Of a stretch of 64,000 bases of DNA, positions 1 to 12,539 are shown in pieces. Made by a program: the position numbers and the translations under genes. The stretch is taken from contig JASFXZ010000032.1 of assembly GCA_032209605.1 (NCBI GenBank), positions 6,883,722 through 6,947,721 on the forward strand, in the 5' to 3' direction. This DNA comes from Mactromeris polynyma. Its lineage: Eukaryota > Mollusca > Bivalvia > Venerida > Mactridae. The notes below the pieces were generated by a model. The model did not search any database. It was given only the letters and a program-made list of their open reading frames with translations, and was not told the origin of the DNA. Positions within the stretch are counted from its first letter, which is position 1. Every line of letters begins with the position of its first letter.

Positions 1-1536
1 ATTTTCAGTGTAAATAAATGTTCCTGAAATTATGCTGTATGTTACAACAAACACTTTCAGTTCTAGTCCAAACAATTAGACAACTATGCTAGTTCCTTCA
101 CGTTTACCTTCATTTTTCAATATTTGTTTTTATATCTTTCATATTTTACCTTCATTGTCAAGCATAGACAGAAAACGTAAAATGTAAAATGACATCAAAA
201 TGAAGGTAAAACGTGAAGAATACAATGCTAGGAGTTATATTTGTAGGACTACTTCAGTTCCTATAATAACATCCAAGTTGTCAGCAGAATTAAATTTTAT
301 AAAATAATTGAACACATTGTAGATCTATATTTTATATAACTTCACGTTCTATAACTTATACGAATCACATATAAACCTTAGAAAACCAGAGAAACACAAT
401 CCCGAGTCTAAGAGAAGTATAATTCAAAATAAAACATTAGGCAATTGCACTTACTTGTGTAATATAAATTGTTACAGTAAATCTACAATACACACATTAC
501 CTATTAAATGGTAACGACAAAATGAGAACCTCAGTCAACGTTATCACACATTTATATATTTTCAGATTACAATACTTTTAAAAATAGAAATCTCTAGAAG
601 TTTCTTTTTCCGAATTTGCTGATACAGAAAGGATCTCCATACTGAAACAGTTGTGCAATATCTTGTTTACAATTTATAACGCGCAGTTTAGTCACATGAC
701 AATCACGTGATGGGGATTTGGTTAAAACCAGGTCCGGACAGTTATCCGCATTGGTTCCGTGCTCGAGAATCGTTCGTACCGTGCGCAGCCACGGTGGTGT
801 GCAAACATTATTTATCGAGTTTGATTAGTGGCAAATAGTCTATTCTATTTCATTTGTTATATTTCTGCCGTCGAACGAACCATTTTGTGTTTTGTTGAAT
901 TTATGCTTGACTTTCTTACAGAAATTTAACTAATCTGTACTAGTTGTCGGATAAGACAATTCGGTGACACCTGCTTTGAATGATCCGTGGCAGTCAGTGT
1001 GTGGTATTCCTCATTCGTCATTACTCAATGATGCACTAAACTGATGCAAGTCGGGAGTATATTATTTGGTATTTATAGATTTCATATTCCGTTTTTAATT
1101 GTTAATCAGAACTCGGCTGCTAACGTGACTGACCCAATCAAAATCAATTGATACTTGTATTCACGGAATTAAATGTCTAAATACTGTCTATTTAATTCCG
1201 TGCATGATTTTTAACTTTAAAACGCAATTCTGTATTTTCTTTCCGAATACAACAATCATTTTACAATGTATTTAGACACATATTTCTATATCTAGCTATT
1301 TACTTAAATATACGAGTTCTACAATATAGTAACTATTAATATATTGTTACTATACTAGCTTCCATTATTTAATTAGGCAGCTGAAAAGGATGGAAGAAAT
1401 AATAGTTTACACTCATGAACTATGTCCCTTTTTACTACAACAGTATGAACTGCCACAGGCATTCTGCTTACACGTTATAAACACCTCAAAACTATGCACC
1501 CAAAAATCATATCACTATATTATATATAGATGTATA

Positions 1537-1724
1537 TACAGTTGGACCTCGCTTATTCGACAACCTTCTATCCGAATACTTGGTACTATCCGAAATAAAT
1601 ATCAGGTCCCTATGTATCTTCTTGGGCGCGTCGAATGTCGAATTGAAACCGGCTATTCAATACCATGTATTATTCAAAATAAAATTTTGCACCGATAAAT
1701 TCAAATGAACGAGGTCTGACTGTA
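1537..1724. mobile_element. Family-1 MITE (palindromic, about 188 bp)
   Basis: A 188-bp element that starts TACAGTTGGACCTCG and ends GAGGTCTGACTGTA, so its ends are imperfect inverted repeats. It is flanked by TA dinucleotides, as expected for Tc1/mariner-type MITEs. At least nine other full or partial copies of the same sequence occur in this window (near 6453, 10955, 13313, 14925, 27804, 39874, 46524, 52367 and 63742). It has no coding capacity. Confidence 0.7.
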
Positions 1725-2140
1725 TGTGTTGTGAGTTTTGAGGACATTACTTCTTCTATGGTGTTTATCACACACCAAAAGCCAGTGTGAACTACACAAT
1801 ATTTATCAGATGACTCCTGAGTCACAATTAATCAATAAAGTATATATGAAAGCATCTCAAGTGAGTTTTCTTGGCTGCATTACAGTCAACATCAATCGTT
1901 TATATCATATATGTGGTATTTTCCAGTTTTTCATTGTATGGTAGTGTGCACTGGTCAAAGAACCAACATGTATACATTATCTGGTGGTCATAGAGGGAGA
2001 AAGACGCTGGCTCGTACAATGTATAACCGAATGCAGGTTGATGAAGAACATAAGACAGACAATCATAGCTATGTAATGCTTTTAGATGCTTCTTGCAATT
2101 TCTTGTACATTTTATGATAACTGGATGTGCCTAATGCAAA

Positions 2141-2324
2141 TACAGTAAAATCTCAATAAAAACAACCACCATTGGTACACTTCAAAACTGGTCTAATTAT
2201 TGAGATGGTCTTAATATTGAGGTTGAATGAAGAGTAAACCAGTGAAAATGGACATGAAAAGTGTGTTTTTGATTCTGAGGTGGTCTTATTATTGAAGTGG
2301 TTTTTTAAGTGATGTTTTACTGTA
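2141..2324. mobile_element. Family-2 MITE (about 184 bp)
   Basis: Begins TACAGTAAAATCTCAAT and ends GATGTTTTACTGTA, with imperfect inverted halves built around the theme 'ACCTCAATATTAAGACCACC'. Related copies are at 23317-23485, 26247-26345 (partial), 44630-44705 (partial) and 47629-47806. Non-coding; apparent TA target site. Confidence 0.6.
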
Positions 2325-2748
2325 CACTTCAACTTCTCCAAAATGCTTACGGAGATGCATATTTTGACTGTTGTTGAGAGGTTGTTACAAGCAAATCTCG
2401 TAATAGATCTACTAAATATTAAATGAACACCAAACAGGAATTTTTAATTGTTAATTATCTGTTGAATTGCAGAATAAATAAAATTCTTAAACATCAATTT
2501 ATTGTCTATTTTTAATGCCTCATACAGAAGTGCAAACTTCATTGAGTAAAGTCTGTCGAAGTGTCAAAATACACTTGTACTGGGAACAGACGGTTTGTAT
2601 ATGTATACCACTGATGCCTCGAACAATAAATGGCTATAACTAATTGCTAGTGCCAACGGTGGTTTCGAAGTTTTACTGTGGGCAAAATGGGCAAAAATTT
2701 AGTCACACTATACCAAATAACAAGAATTTTTAAAAATTTAACTTTCAG

Positions 2749-5700
2749 TGGTATTTTGTGAAGCGCTCCAACCTGCCCGCCAATCTATGTGATAAGTTTG
2801 TACAACTTGATCAAGACAGTGAAACAATGGACTTCCTGGACAATTGTTACGAAAAAGCCGACTGGGTCTTTACACAAATTTATCATTCTGTGGCGAAATC
2901 CATACTGAGTTGGTTCATGGAGAATACATCAATAAATGGGTAAGCAGGGATTTCCCTGATGCAGAAATCTTGAGTCCCTGACTCCCTTTTCTTTCTAGGG
3001 ACTCCCATTTTCCACTTACTGTGCATCCCGGGGACCCCTAAAATAACTTTTGTCAAGTATAAACTGCATATCTGGGACCCTACAAATTTACTAAGGATCC
3101 CCGATTTTTCAAACCTGAGAGTCCAAAGACCCCTAGTTGAAAAATCCTAGGGAAAACCCTTGGTAAGTTGTCTGCCTGTATCAAAATGTTTGTGATATTT
3201 GTATTAACCCATCAAATTGTTCAATTGCAGTGCCCCAACAGATGGCTTTAAAAATGGCCCCAAAAACTTTTACTCATCTGTGCTGCGTTGTAAGTGTCAT
3301 TATTCCTGGTAGTGACGAAGACTTTGTTAGCTTTAAGCTTTGTCTAATGTATGTACATGTACTTTTATTAAGATAGTGATGCCACATTCACCTGAAATGT
3401 ACCATTCTACTGGTTAATATAAGGTTTACAATTGTTACTCTATGATAACTTGTAACCATAAATTCTTCTGACTTTCATGTTTTGTAAGTTTACAAAACGT
3501 TTATATCTATCACATTATGTAAAAAGATTTAGTTTTGCATACAACACATATCAAAGTTTGAGAGAAAGTTTATTTGATTTGATCCTGAAAATGGTTTTTC
3601 CCAGTCTGGGACAATTTTGCTGAAATTGAAATATTTGGAACAAAATTACAATTTTTGTGACTTTTTGCTTTTTTTTATTCATTTTGTACATTTTTTGATC
3701 TACAGATGGTTAGGTAGAGGTTCTATGTTTGTACTATCAAGATCTCAATTTGAAACAATGTTAGACATCGATGAGAGCTGGACTGGGGAGAACATGCTTG
3801 ATCTAGGTTGGTTGTTTTATACCTCTATACGTCTGGATCTATCGTTTCAGTTTGTATGTTGTATGGGACTTGGATTTTAAAATGTTCAGTGTTGTTTTTG
3901 CTCCTATGTTATTATATCAATATCTTACATTATAATAGAATATATAAATTGGCTAAGGTGTAGACAGGGAAACAACAATTATTCAGACAAAATGTCATTT
4001 GTTTAGATGAAACAAAATGATGGTAAATATAAGTTTTGCAAATTTAAAATCTTAAGTCTGAGTTTCAGACTGAAAGCATTTGTGAATAATTGGTCATCAA
4101 AGTCGGAGCTTATAGTATTCATTAGTAGTCAACTCTAGAAGGGATAAAGGGAGACAATCTAGAAGGGATAAAGGTAGTCAACTTTAGAAGGGATAAAGGG
4201 AGTCAACTCTAGAAGGGATAAAGGAAGACAATCTAGAAGGGATAAAGGTAGTCAACTCTAGAAGGGATAAAGGGAGACAATATAGAATGGTTAAATGGAG
4301 AAAACTCTAAAAGGGATAAAGGGAGATAATTGTGACAATCTCCTGTGATTTGAACAGTCATGAATGACTGACAATAATTTATTCCTTGTTTACTAGGTGC
4401 TGGAGACGGAGAAGTTACCCAGAAGATGGCGCCATACTTCCATAATGTATACGCTACCGAAACATCGAAACCAATGGTTACCAGACTTAAAGATAAGGGT
4501 TACAAGTATGTGTTGTTGTAAAAATATTAATGTGCTTACAGATATATATATTTAATACAAGCTTCTGAAAGGTCAAGGTCACACTTTGGGGTCAAGGTCA
4601 TCCCTAAGTGAAGGGGATTTGTTGAGCATATTCCTTATTGGAGAGCCAACAAATGACAGGCTAGACACGCATCATTATTCTTGTTATTATTGTTTACATT
4701 AACATTCATCATGGGTCATATCTTTCATTATATAAATTTATATTGATATGCAAACTAGATTTTTATACCCCAAGAATGGCGAAGGGGCATGAAATGTCGC
4801 TCCTGTCCATCTGTCTGTGCAAAAAACGGTTTCCGATCAAAATCTCTTAGATTTAATTCATATTGGTATTACATAAGCACATGGTGATAAAATACATGTT
4901 AAGTTTGGTTACAATCCACCAATATTTGGCAGAGTTATTGCCCTTTTTCAAATTAAAATATTTGGTTTCCGTGCTTTTTTTATTGCTATTGTATTCATAC
5001 TATGTATCTATTGTTCCAGAATTCTAGACTTGGACTCTTGGGACAATGGTTCCATAATGTTTGATCTTGTAAACTGTATGAACCTTCTGGACCGATGCAA
5101 TACACCAGTTCAAATTCTGCATTCCATGAAGAAAGTATTAAAACCTAATGGTCGTGTGATAGTTGCCGTTGTATTGCCGTTCAGTCCTTACGTGGAATTT
5201 GGTAAGTGTTAACAGTTCAGACCTTGGCTTCACAAAACGTCTGAAATTGAGATTTTGCTCAACTTTTCGAACTGAGATTTGCTCCACTTAGAACACTGAG
5301 ACTTTGCTCTTTTAGAGTTGTTTCCCATTATCCCTTCTAATAGTATATGTATATATTGTACTATAGAAGGCATGAAGGGAGAGAACTTTGGAACAGATAA
5401 AAGGGAGAGAACTTGTGACAATCTCTTGTGGATTTCAAGTAGTGATTACAACACTAGGATGATACTGGTAATAGTTTCTTACTTATTACTATTGGAATAA
5501 TTAGATCTGTAATTGTATATAACTTGCCCAACATGTGTTCCTAAAGACTGCTTTCATAAAATGTTTTGGATGTTATTTGTTTGATTATGTTTGATTGAAG
5601 AGTTAAAAGAATAAAAAATATTGAAATGTTCATGTCATTTCGTAAATTGATAATTTCTTTGTGTTTTTTTAGGTTCTAGTGACCAAAAACCGGCAGAGAA

Positions 5701-5887
5701 CATCGAATTACATGGGACAACTTTTGAAGAACAGTCAATTAGTTTAGTGCGGGACGTTTTTGAACCAGCCGGTTTTTCTCTGGAGAAATTTACACGAGTG
5801 CCGTACCTGTGCGAGGGCGACATGGAGTCCAGTTTTTATGTGTTAGACGATGCATTGTTTGTGCTGTCTTTGAACGAAAATAGCTGA
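2749..5887 (+). CDS. METTL9: METTL9 (DREV) protein-histidine N-methyltransferase, 5' end missing
   Basis: Five coding exons: 2749-2939, 3706-3806, 4397-4505, 5020-5201 and 5673-5887 (stop TGA). All junctions are AG/GT and the phases agree, giving 265 codons plus stop. The product matches METTL9/DREV along its length: the EKADWVFTQIYHSV region, the GRGSMFV segment, the SAM-binding motif LDLGAGDGEVT (split between exons 2 and 3), the NCMNLLDRC motif, and the C-terminal RVPYLCEGDM followed by FYVLDDALFVL. Family knowledge: METTL9 makes N1-methylhistidine in His-x-His motifs of many proteins in the endomembrane system and mitochondria. About 50 N-terminal residues, normally carrying a signal-like sequence, are absent because I could not find exon 1. 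The first exon given starts in phase 0 at a TGG codon after a good acceptor. Introns carry MITEs and a minisatellite. Confidence 0.9.
2946..3160. mobile_element. Family-3 MITE in METTL9 intron
   Basis: A segment of about 215 bp starting AGGGATTTCCCTG and ending TAGGGAAAACCCT, so the ends are inverted. The interior is C/G-run rich (repeated 'gggaccc', 'tccctg'). A second copy is at 32217-32404 in the opposite gene-flank context, sharing the core 'acttttgtcaagtataaac'. Non-coding. Confidence 0.55.
4138..4350. repeat. Minisatellite of about 21-25 bp in METTL9 intron
   Basis: About eight imperfect copies of the unit 'tctagaagggataaaggga' plus a variable spacer (gtcaac or gacaat). It ends with 'gacaatctcctgtg', which is the terminal sequence of a palindromic element found elsewhere (family 4). 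The array therefore looks like internal expansion within one arm of that element. Confidence 0.75.
4745..4960. repeat. Dispersed repeat fragment in METTL9 intron
   Basis: AT-rich intron sequence containing 'ataccccaagaatggcgaaggggcat' style text and 'gtttccgatcaaaatctc'. It resembles the dispersed family seen at 49790-50010 and 60780-60990, which shares 'tttccgatcaataactc'. No coding potential. Assigned by similarity of short blocks only. Confidence 0.3.
5305..5440. mobile_element. Family-4 palindromic element in METTL9 intron
   Basis: Left arm 'tttcccattatcccttcta' and right arm 'tagaaggcatgaagggagag' flank a TATA-rich loop; the right end reads 'gacaatctcttgtgg'. This is a copy of the hairpin family best preserved at 52769-52901, with a short internal duplication of the right arm. 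Confidence 0.5.
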
Positions 5888-6452
5888 AATTTTATTCCTT
5901 TGAAAATTTAACAGGAATCTCAAAGTTCTGTGACATTTATTGAAATTTAATTGCCATGTTAAATTCAAACTGATCTCCATGATAAATTTGTGATTGGGAA
6001 CATCGTTCAAAGTTATTGCAATTATGAACTTTTGAAAGCATTTTTGGTGCAAACGTTTTAGTAATTTTAAATTAACTCTTGAGTGGCAATTTTTTTAACA
6101 TCTTTGGTACAAAGTGGAGGTTGTTGTTGTGTTTAGTTGAAATTTTTAATGCAAATGGGGTCACCATAAAATGTTAGATTCAAATACTGGTGGATGGGAT
6201 TTTTAGTTACTGAATTTTGATAATCGTGTCTGTGTCTGGAGAGGTATTTATAAAATATGTCTCACTTTCTGATTTAGTATGATAATTGAAGTATTGAATA
6301 TGAATAAGGAAGCATAGGGGTTTAGGGATATAGCGCTGAACTCCTGAACCAGAGGTCATTGGTTCGAGTCCTGCTGTATTTCTGGTTTTTACAATTCCGA
6401 AGGAGTACTGGTAGTAACGTTTCAGGGAACAGTCAGCAAGACTGATGTGATA

Positions 6453-6615
6453 TACAGTTGGACCTTGTTTATTCGACAACCTTCTGTCTAAAAACTTGGT
6501 ATCATCTGAAAAAAATATCAGGTCCTGATGTATCTTCAGTGGCACGTCAAATTGAAATGGGCTAGTCAACGAGCAGTCGACTACAAAGTGGCATTTTGCC
6601 AAATTTTTGGACTGT
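6453..6615. mobile_element. Family-1 MITE, decayed
   Basis: Starts TACAGTTGGACCTTGTTTAT and contains the family-1 core 'aaatatcaggtcctgatgta'. The right half is mutated and ends near 'ttggactgta'. Confidence 0.55.
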
Positions 6616-7114
6616 ACTCATTCTCGTGTATTTTCCCGCCATAATATTGATATCATTGTATTGAATATTGATAAACTAAAAAACATCATTGATATATCGA
6701 TATCAATTGTATCAATGACAGCCCTTATTTACGATACTTTGTAATTTGACAATGATCAACCATACTTATTTAACCTCCGTCTTACTTTATTTTCTCACCG
6801 ATTCTCTCGTGATTCAGGGTGGATTTATTTCCCAGGAGGGGTAATACAGATCTTCATTCCCTTGTATACAGTCATGTTGTTTGTTTATGGAATAGCTGAA
6901 AACTGCTAAAATGTTGATGATATCTTGAAGCAGATAAAGGCAAGGTAAAGAATATTTATTTAACATCGCATAAGATCAACATGTAACATGAGCTACAAAG
7001 CTGTTGTGTAACCAACATGGTATCTACTAACATATACTTAGCAGGAAGTCTTTGTCTCCTGATACATGTACAACCCTTTATATATTGAGTGCCTAGGAAG
7101 GGAACTACCAGTAC

Positions 7115-7205
7115 CATTTTTCAAGTCTTTGGTATGATGCAGCCAGGGATCGAACCCACAACCTCCTGCATTCAAAGTGGACACTCTACCAATGGAGCTA
7201 TTAAT
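7115..7205 (-). repeat. tRNA-like SINE head
   Basis: On the minus strand it reads 'tagctccattggtagagtg' (A-box-like), then a 'gggttcgatccctgg' B box. The anticodon stem does not pair cleanly and no CCA-end stem is clear, so this is a tRNA-derived SINE head or tRNA pseudogene rather than a functional tRNA. Confidence 0.4.
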
Positions 7206-7594
7206 GCAGTTCATTTAATACAAAGCAAACATGCAAATCGCATGCATTTATGTTATTCACATGTATGTATTTTGCATAGATATTTATTAATTTGTGATTA
7301 TTTGTATTGTTAATAGCGAAAGGTAGCTAAATAAAATATTTAATTCTTTATGTAAATTGTATATATATTTAAATTGTCCACTCCTTGAATCTGGTCCATC
7401 TGTTGCTCATGAGGGAAAGTTGTCAATTGCTTATGAAGAACAGTTTAGTACCCGACTGGTTTAAGTTTAAACTTATTTATTTACATCGATTGTAAAATAA
7501 GTTCTGACATCTAACACTTGTCACTCTCTAAGACTGCCTCCTGGCTACCAACCAGTACTCGCGCCAAATTTAGGGATTGTGAAGTTCAAGATCG

Positions 7595-7672
7595 AACCCC
7601 TCTCTTAGCGGGGCTCGAACTCACCACCTTCGGATCACGAGTCGGGTGCTCTACACCTCGACCACTACGCTT
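7595..7672 (-). repeat. tRNA-like SINE head
   Basis: Minus strand shows 'gtagtggtcgaggtgtagag' as an A-box-like part and 'gtgagttcgagccccgc' as a B box. The cloverleaf is incomplete. Likely tRNA-derived SINE. Confidence 0.4.
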
Positions 7673-8654
7673 CCCTTTATAGTGAATCTAAGTCTGCCTT
7701 TAGTGTCTCTTGACTTTTGCAATGCAGTGTGTTTTCCTGTAAAGTTATGCACTAATTTTGGATAAAAACAGTGAGGCCCTTCAATTTGGGACTCTCTCTT
7801 GATCTAGGATATTGTTTTGCCAGAGGGCTCCAGACCCCTGGTCCTCAGTTTGGGTATGTGTATCCATGGTTACACTGACTTAGTATATCATTGAAACACA
7901 CATCATTCTGTGATACAAGAATAGTAAGACGTATTGTGATAAGAGTTTATTCTATGGGAACTGTATATAAATATAAAAATAACTAAAGTATAAGAATTAA
8001 GCAAAAATAGACTATAACAATATTTATAGCGTAACATATACATATATAATCATTCATTGAATCTCTAAAAGCATCCAAAGTACGGCAGCATGGTGACGTG
8101 ACTTTTTTTTATTTTGCACGAGCATGCCATTGCTTCGGCATCAGCACCTCGGGGAGCCCAGGGTATGCATTCCATTTTCAACGCATGTCGGCATCAGACG
8201 AGTATACAACTACAGCAGCATTTAAAGTAAATTTACCAATACAGACAACTGAAAAATACAAATACACTCCCTGCTTGACATAACTGATACGGTAGAATCC
8301 TGAATCCTGAATGATCATCATTATCTCTCAAACTTCACACCTCCTCTATGATAAAATGTTTGGCATAGAACCATGCAGTAGCATAAAAGTTGCACAAGGT
8401 ATCGAGACAGACATAAACTAGAAATGTGTCCATATGACACAGATACCACCACTTCCAGCCTTTGTCACTAAAGCAAATGATATTATTCTGCTCATAGTTT
8501 GTGAATATGTATCAAAATTACCAAGTGAAAAACTGCACTACATCGTATATCATACAAACAACACCATTCAACACATAAATGAATGAGGTATTTAGCAATA
8601 CTGACAATATCTCAAGGTAGGCAAGTTTTACAGCAGTGATGGAAGTGCTCAATA

Positions 8655-9755
8655 AACGTTACAATATTCAGACATCATTTTTAGACTTAATTGTACAATA
8701 TTCAGACATTATTATCAGACTTAATTGTACAACATTCGGACATTATTATCAGACTTAATTGTACAACATTCGGACATTGTTATCAGACTTAATTGTACAA
8801 CATTCGGACATTATTATCAGACTTAATTGTACAACATTCGGACATCATTTTTAGACTTAATTGTACAACATTCAGACATTATTATCAGACTTAATTGTAC
8901 AACATTCGGACATTATTATCAGACTTAATTGTACAACATTCGGACATCATTTTTAGACTTAATTGTACAACATTCGGACATTATTATTAGACTTAATTGT
9001 ACAACATTCGGACATTATTATCAGACTTTATTGTACAATATTCAGACATTATTATCAGACTTAATTGTACAACATTCGGACATTATTATCAGACTTTATT
9101 GTACAATATTCAGACATTATTATCAGACTTAATTGTACAACATTCGGACATTGTTATCAGACTTAATTGTACAACATTCGGACATTGTTATCAGACTTAA
9201 TTGTACAACATTCGGACATTGTTATCAGACTTAATTGTACAATATTCGGACATTATTATCAGACTTAATTGTACAACATTCGGACATTGTTATCAGACTT
9301 AATTGTACAACATTCGGACATTGTTATCAGACTTAATTGTACAACATTCGGACATTGTTATCAGACTTAATTGTACAACATTCGGACATTATTATCAGAC
9401 TTTATTGTACAATATTCAGACATCATTTTTAGACTTAATTGTACAACATTCGGACATTGTTATCAGACTTAATTGTACAACATTCGGACATTGTTATCAG
9501 ACTTAATTGTACATCATTCGGACATTATTATCAGACTTAATTGTACAACATTCGGACATTATTATCAGACTTAATCACACAATATTCAGACATCACTTTC
9601 AGACTTAGTTGTACAACATTCAGACATTATCATCAGACTTAATTACACAATATTCAGACATCATTTTCAGACTTAGTTGTGTAATATTCACACTTCATTT
9701 TCGGACTTAAATGTGCAGTATTCAGATATCACTTTCAGCCTTAAATGTAGAGAAT
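8655..9755. repeat. 34-bp minisatellite, about 32 copies
   Basis: Tandem array of the unit 'acttaattgtacaacattcg' + 'gacattattatcag' (34 bp). Sub-variants alternate: 'attatt', 'gttatc' and 'atcatttttag' spacers, and 'caacattcgg' versus 'caatattcag'. Copies in the right-hand 200 bp are more diverged. Open frames here simply follow the repeat: 34 is not a multiple of 3, so all three frames stay open over multiples of three units. I do not call a protein. Confidence 0.95.
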
Positions 9756-9860
9756 TTACTACTATCAGTAGACATACTTCACAGCGTTAAAACACTTGTT
9801 TATGCTGATGACTAAAAATCACAAATTTCACAAAACACTGGCTCTATATGGCAAGCTCTG

Positions 9861-10220
9861 GTGATAGGCAATACAGTACAGAGATAGGCATTACAGTACA
9901 GAGATAGGCATTACAGTACAGAGATAGGCATTACAGTACAGAGATAGGCATTACAGTACAGAGATAGGCATTACAGTACAGAGATAGGCAATACAGTACA
10001 GAGATAGGCAATACAGTACAGAGATAGGCATTACAGTACAGAGATAGGCATTACAGTACAGAGATAGGCATTACAGTACAGAGATAGGCAATACAGTACA
10101 GAGATAGGCATTACAGTACAGAGATAGGCATTACAGTACAGAGATAGGCATTACAGTACAGAGATAGGCATTACAGTACAGAGATAGGCATTACAGTACA
10201 GAGATAGGCAATACAGTACA
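9861..10220. repeat. 20-bp minisatellite, 18 perfect-length copies
   Basis: Eighteen head-to-tail units of 'gagataggcattacagtaca', every one exactly 20 bp. The only recurrent variant is ttac to atac at one position (units 1, 7, 8, 12 and 18); unit 1 also starts gtg instead of gag. The near-perfect homogeneity shows recent expansion. It starts about 100 bp after the 34-bp array. Confidence 0.97.
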
Positions 10221-12539
10221 GACCTTTACTTTCGAACTGTTTTTTTATTGTAAGATTATTTTGACAAATCACACACATTCATGCCTAAGAAACAAGTAGG
10301 ACAGAATGCCCATAATGCCCTCTATGATAAGGATAAGTAAGTCTGGCAATACAAAAATACACTTAAAGCCCAATTAGTGCAATGAATATCATGTTTATAT
10401 AAATCAAGAAGTGAAAGCAAAACAAGCCTATCAACATCATTTTTTACATATTGATAGACCAGTCTTGCTTTGACCCCTTCACATGAAACCCTATGGTATT
10501 CATTCCTACAACCCAGATGACAGTACATGTATAAGCAATGTAAAATAATGCTACAATAATCCTGGAATGTCTTAGGATACTCGTATTACATAATAGGTTA
10601 TGTGCATAGTAAAAATCTATCATTGATTTAAGAGAAGATATAAAAAATTAAAAGAAACACAGACTATAATACTTGTTCAAATATGTAAAAGAAATACAAT
10701 ACAAAAGACTTGAAATAAATATAAAATGAAATAAATATTTAAGAATACTTAAATAAATTCATAAAAAAATTAAAATGACTGATCTTGTTTCTTTCATAGC
10801 AAACCAAGGTCAAGGTTATATATCTGATTTAGAAGACCAGTCTAAAGTGATTATTTGTGTATGAAAAATTGAGGGTTTGACGTAAGACTGCTGTAATAAG
10901 ATGAAGTTACAACAGTTGTGTACCAAAGTCCTGATATGAAACAGAAACAAAATGATAATGGTCGAATTGAAACTGGCTATTTCTAACCGTGCATTAATCT
11001 TATAAACATTTTGGACCTGATTAATTTGAATAAACGAGGTCCGACTACATACAATAACAACGGTATCACAAGTTGGTGTACATGTACTGCAATCCAATTA
11101 AAAATCAATAATGCCACAGAAGTATTATAGAACACAATCAATCAATGGAATCACGTCATACATCACCAACAACCAAATAAGTGCATAATAAATTATTGAA
11201 TTGCAAATCCAGAATGTAAGTACATCGTACTCCTGAGGTAAGAACAATTACTTTCATTTACCAAATATACCGGTACAAATACATATGTATACATATTTTT
11301 CTTCCTTATTGCTTTTTCTTCATATACAAAGTGCATATCTGACAGCGTAAAAACATTATTTAAACTAGAGATGTTTGTAAAACATTGTGCCCCGTGACCT
11401 TGACCTTTGACCTCATGACCCCAAAATCAATGGGGTTCCTCTGCTACTAAAGATGAGATCCCCTTTATTGGGGCCAAATATCAGCCCCATTCCTCCCCCA
11501 AAATAGAGTCTTTTTTCCCATTCAAATTCAATTCCCCCTTCATAGCCAAAAGAATAATAAAAACTTGAAAATACTACTTTTACTACAAAAATATGATTTT
11601 CTTGACAAGCAAACTCAATACATGTACCAGATACAATTTTGTTTACCGATACATGTAACTGTAAGAGGATTATTGTATGTCTACACCGGTATAATTTGAC
11701 GGGAAAGATGTCGAAAAATTCCCCCAGTTTGCTTGAATTTAATCCCCCTAAACTGGGTTGCAACCTATTTACCTCAAAGTAAAGTGAGGCCCCTGGTTAT
11801 ACACATGTAAATTGTATTGTAAATTATAAAATAACGCTAATGCGTCTTTCATAAAAGAAATATAGAAACAATAAAATAATGTATGTACAATACAGATATG
11901 TAATTATAACTAATACTGACTCATACATAACAGGAGAATTAAAGGTAGATAGTCAGTTATTTTTGCCAAATATGCTAAATAACAGTTCGGAGAAAATTCA
12001 TTTTAATGCCTTAAGTTCTAAAACAATGCTTTACAAATTTGCCTAAAAGTTTCCAGGAAATGTAAAATATGAGTCTGATACAGGTATTATCTATTTCATG
12101 GCGCATAGGTCAGGATAGAAAATACCTGTACTGGACACTTGTATTAATGGTTTTGGGAAAGATATGTTAAGAGACAATGCAGTGTTGTATAGTACATCTG
12201 TATGAAGGCAATTACAATGTACCACCTATTATCAAACATTTACGACTAAGCATATTTTGACAAAATTCACGACTGTCGACCTTTAAGGCAAAACGTCATA
12301 ATGTAAGTAATAAGATTGTATATAAAATACATGAACTGTGTATAAAAATATCCAGGGTTTGGTACCAAAGTACTGTAACTGCTTCTAGTAACAACAAGTT
12401 TGCACCAAACTCTGAGCAAATGAGTGTCAATACATGAGTGTTATCAAAAATACAATAACACAGAAAATATGACCGTACTCAACAATACAAGCAAGTAGCG
12501 TATATAAGTGTATAAAAAACTAATTCTTACATCATTGTA

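Larger units (their letters stand above)
1..2748. other. Non-coding region upstream of the METTL9 exons
   Basis: I see no convincing coding exon here. The stretch at about 660-1000 is less AT-rich and holds several CpG-containing segments, so it may be the promoter or an untranslated first exon of the downstream METTL9 gene, but no start codon there opens a frame that would join in phase with the exon at 2749. Two MITE copies lie at 1537-1724 and 2141-2324. The missing N-terminal METTL9 exon may lie here unrecognised or to the left of the window. Confidence 0.4.
5888..8645. other. Intergenic region 3' of METTL9
   Basis: Contains the probable METTL9 3' UTR directly after the stop, a decayed family-1 MITE (6453-6615), and tRNA-like SINE pieces at about 6325-6380, 7115-7205 and 7595-7672. 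Short open frames are present but match nothing and have no exon signals. I see no gene between 7680 and 8645. Confidence 0.5.

Noticed and set aside
6207..6602. A 131-codon minus-strand frame
   Set aside because: Covers a decayed MITE and a tRNA-like fragment; no splice sites or recognisable domain.
7115..7205. A functional tRNA gene
   Set aside because: The A and B boxes are present but the anticodon and acceptor stems do not pair properly; a SINE head is more likely.
8929..9506. Open frames of 67 codons across the 34-bp repeats
   Set aside because: They arise only because the repeat unit lacks stops; the same peptide recurs in each frame and there is no start context, splice signal or similarity.
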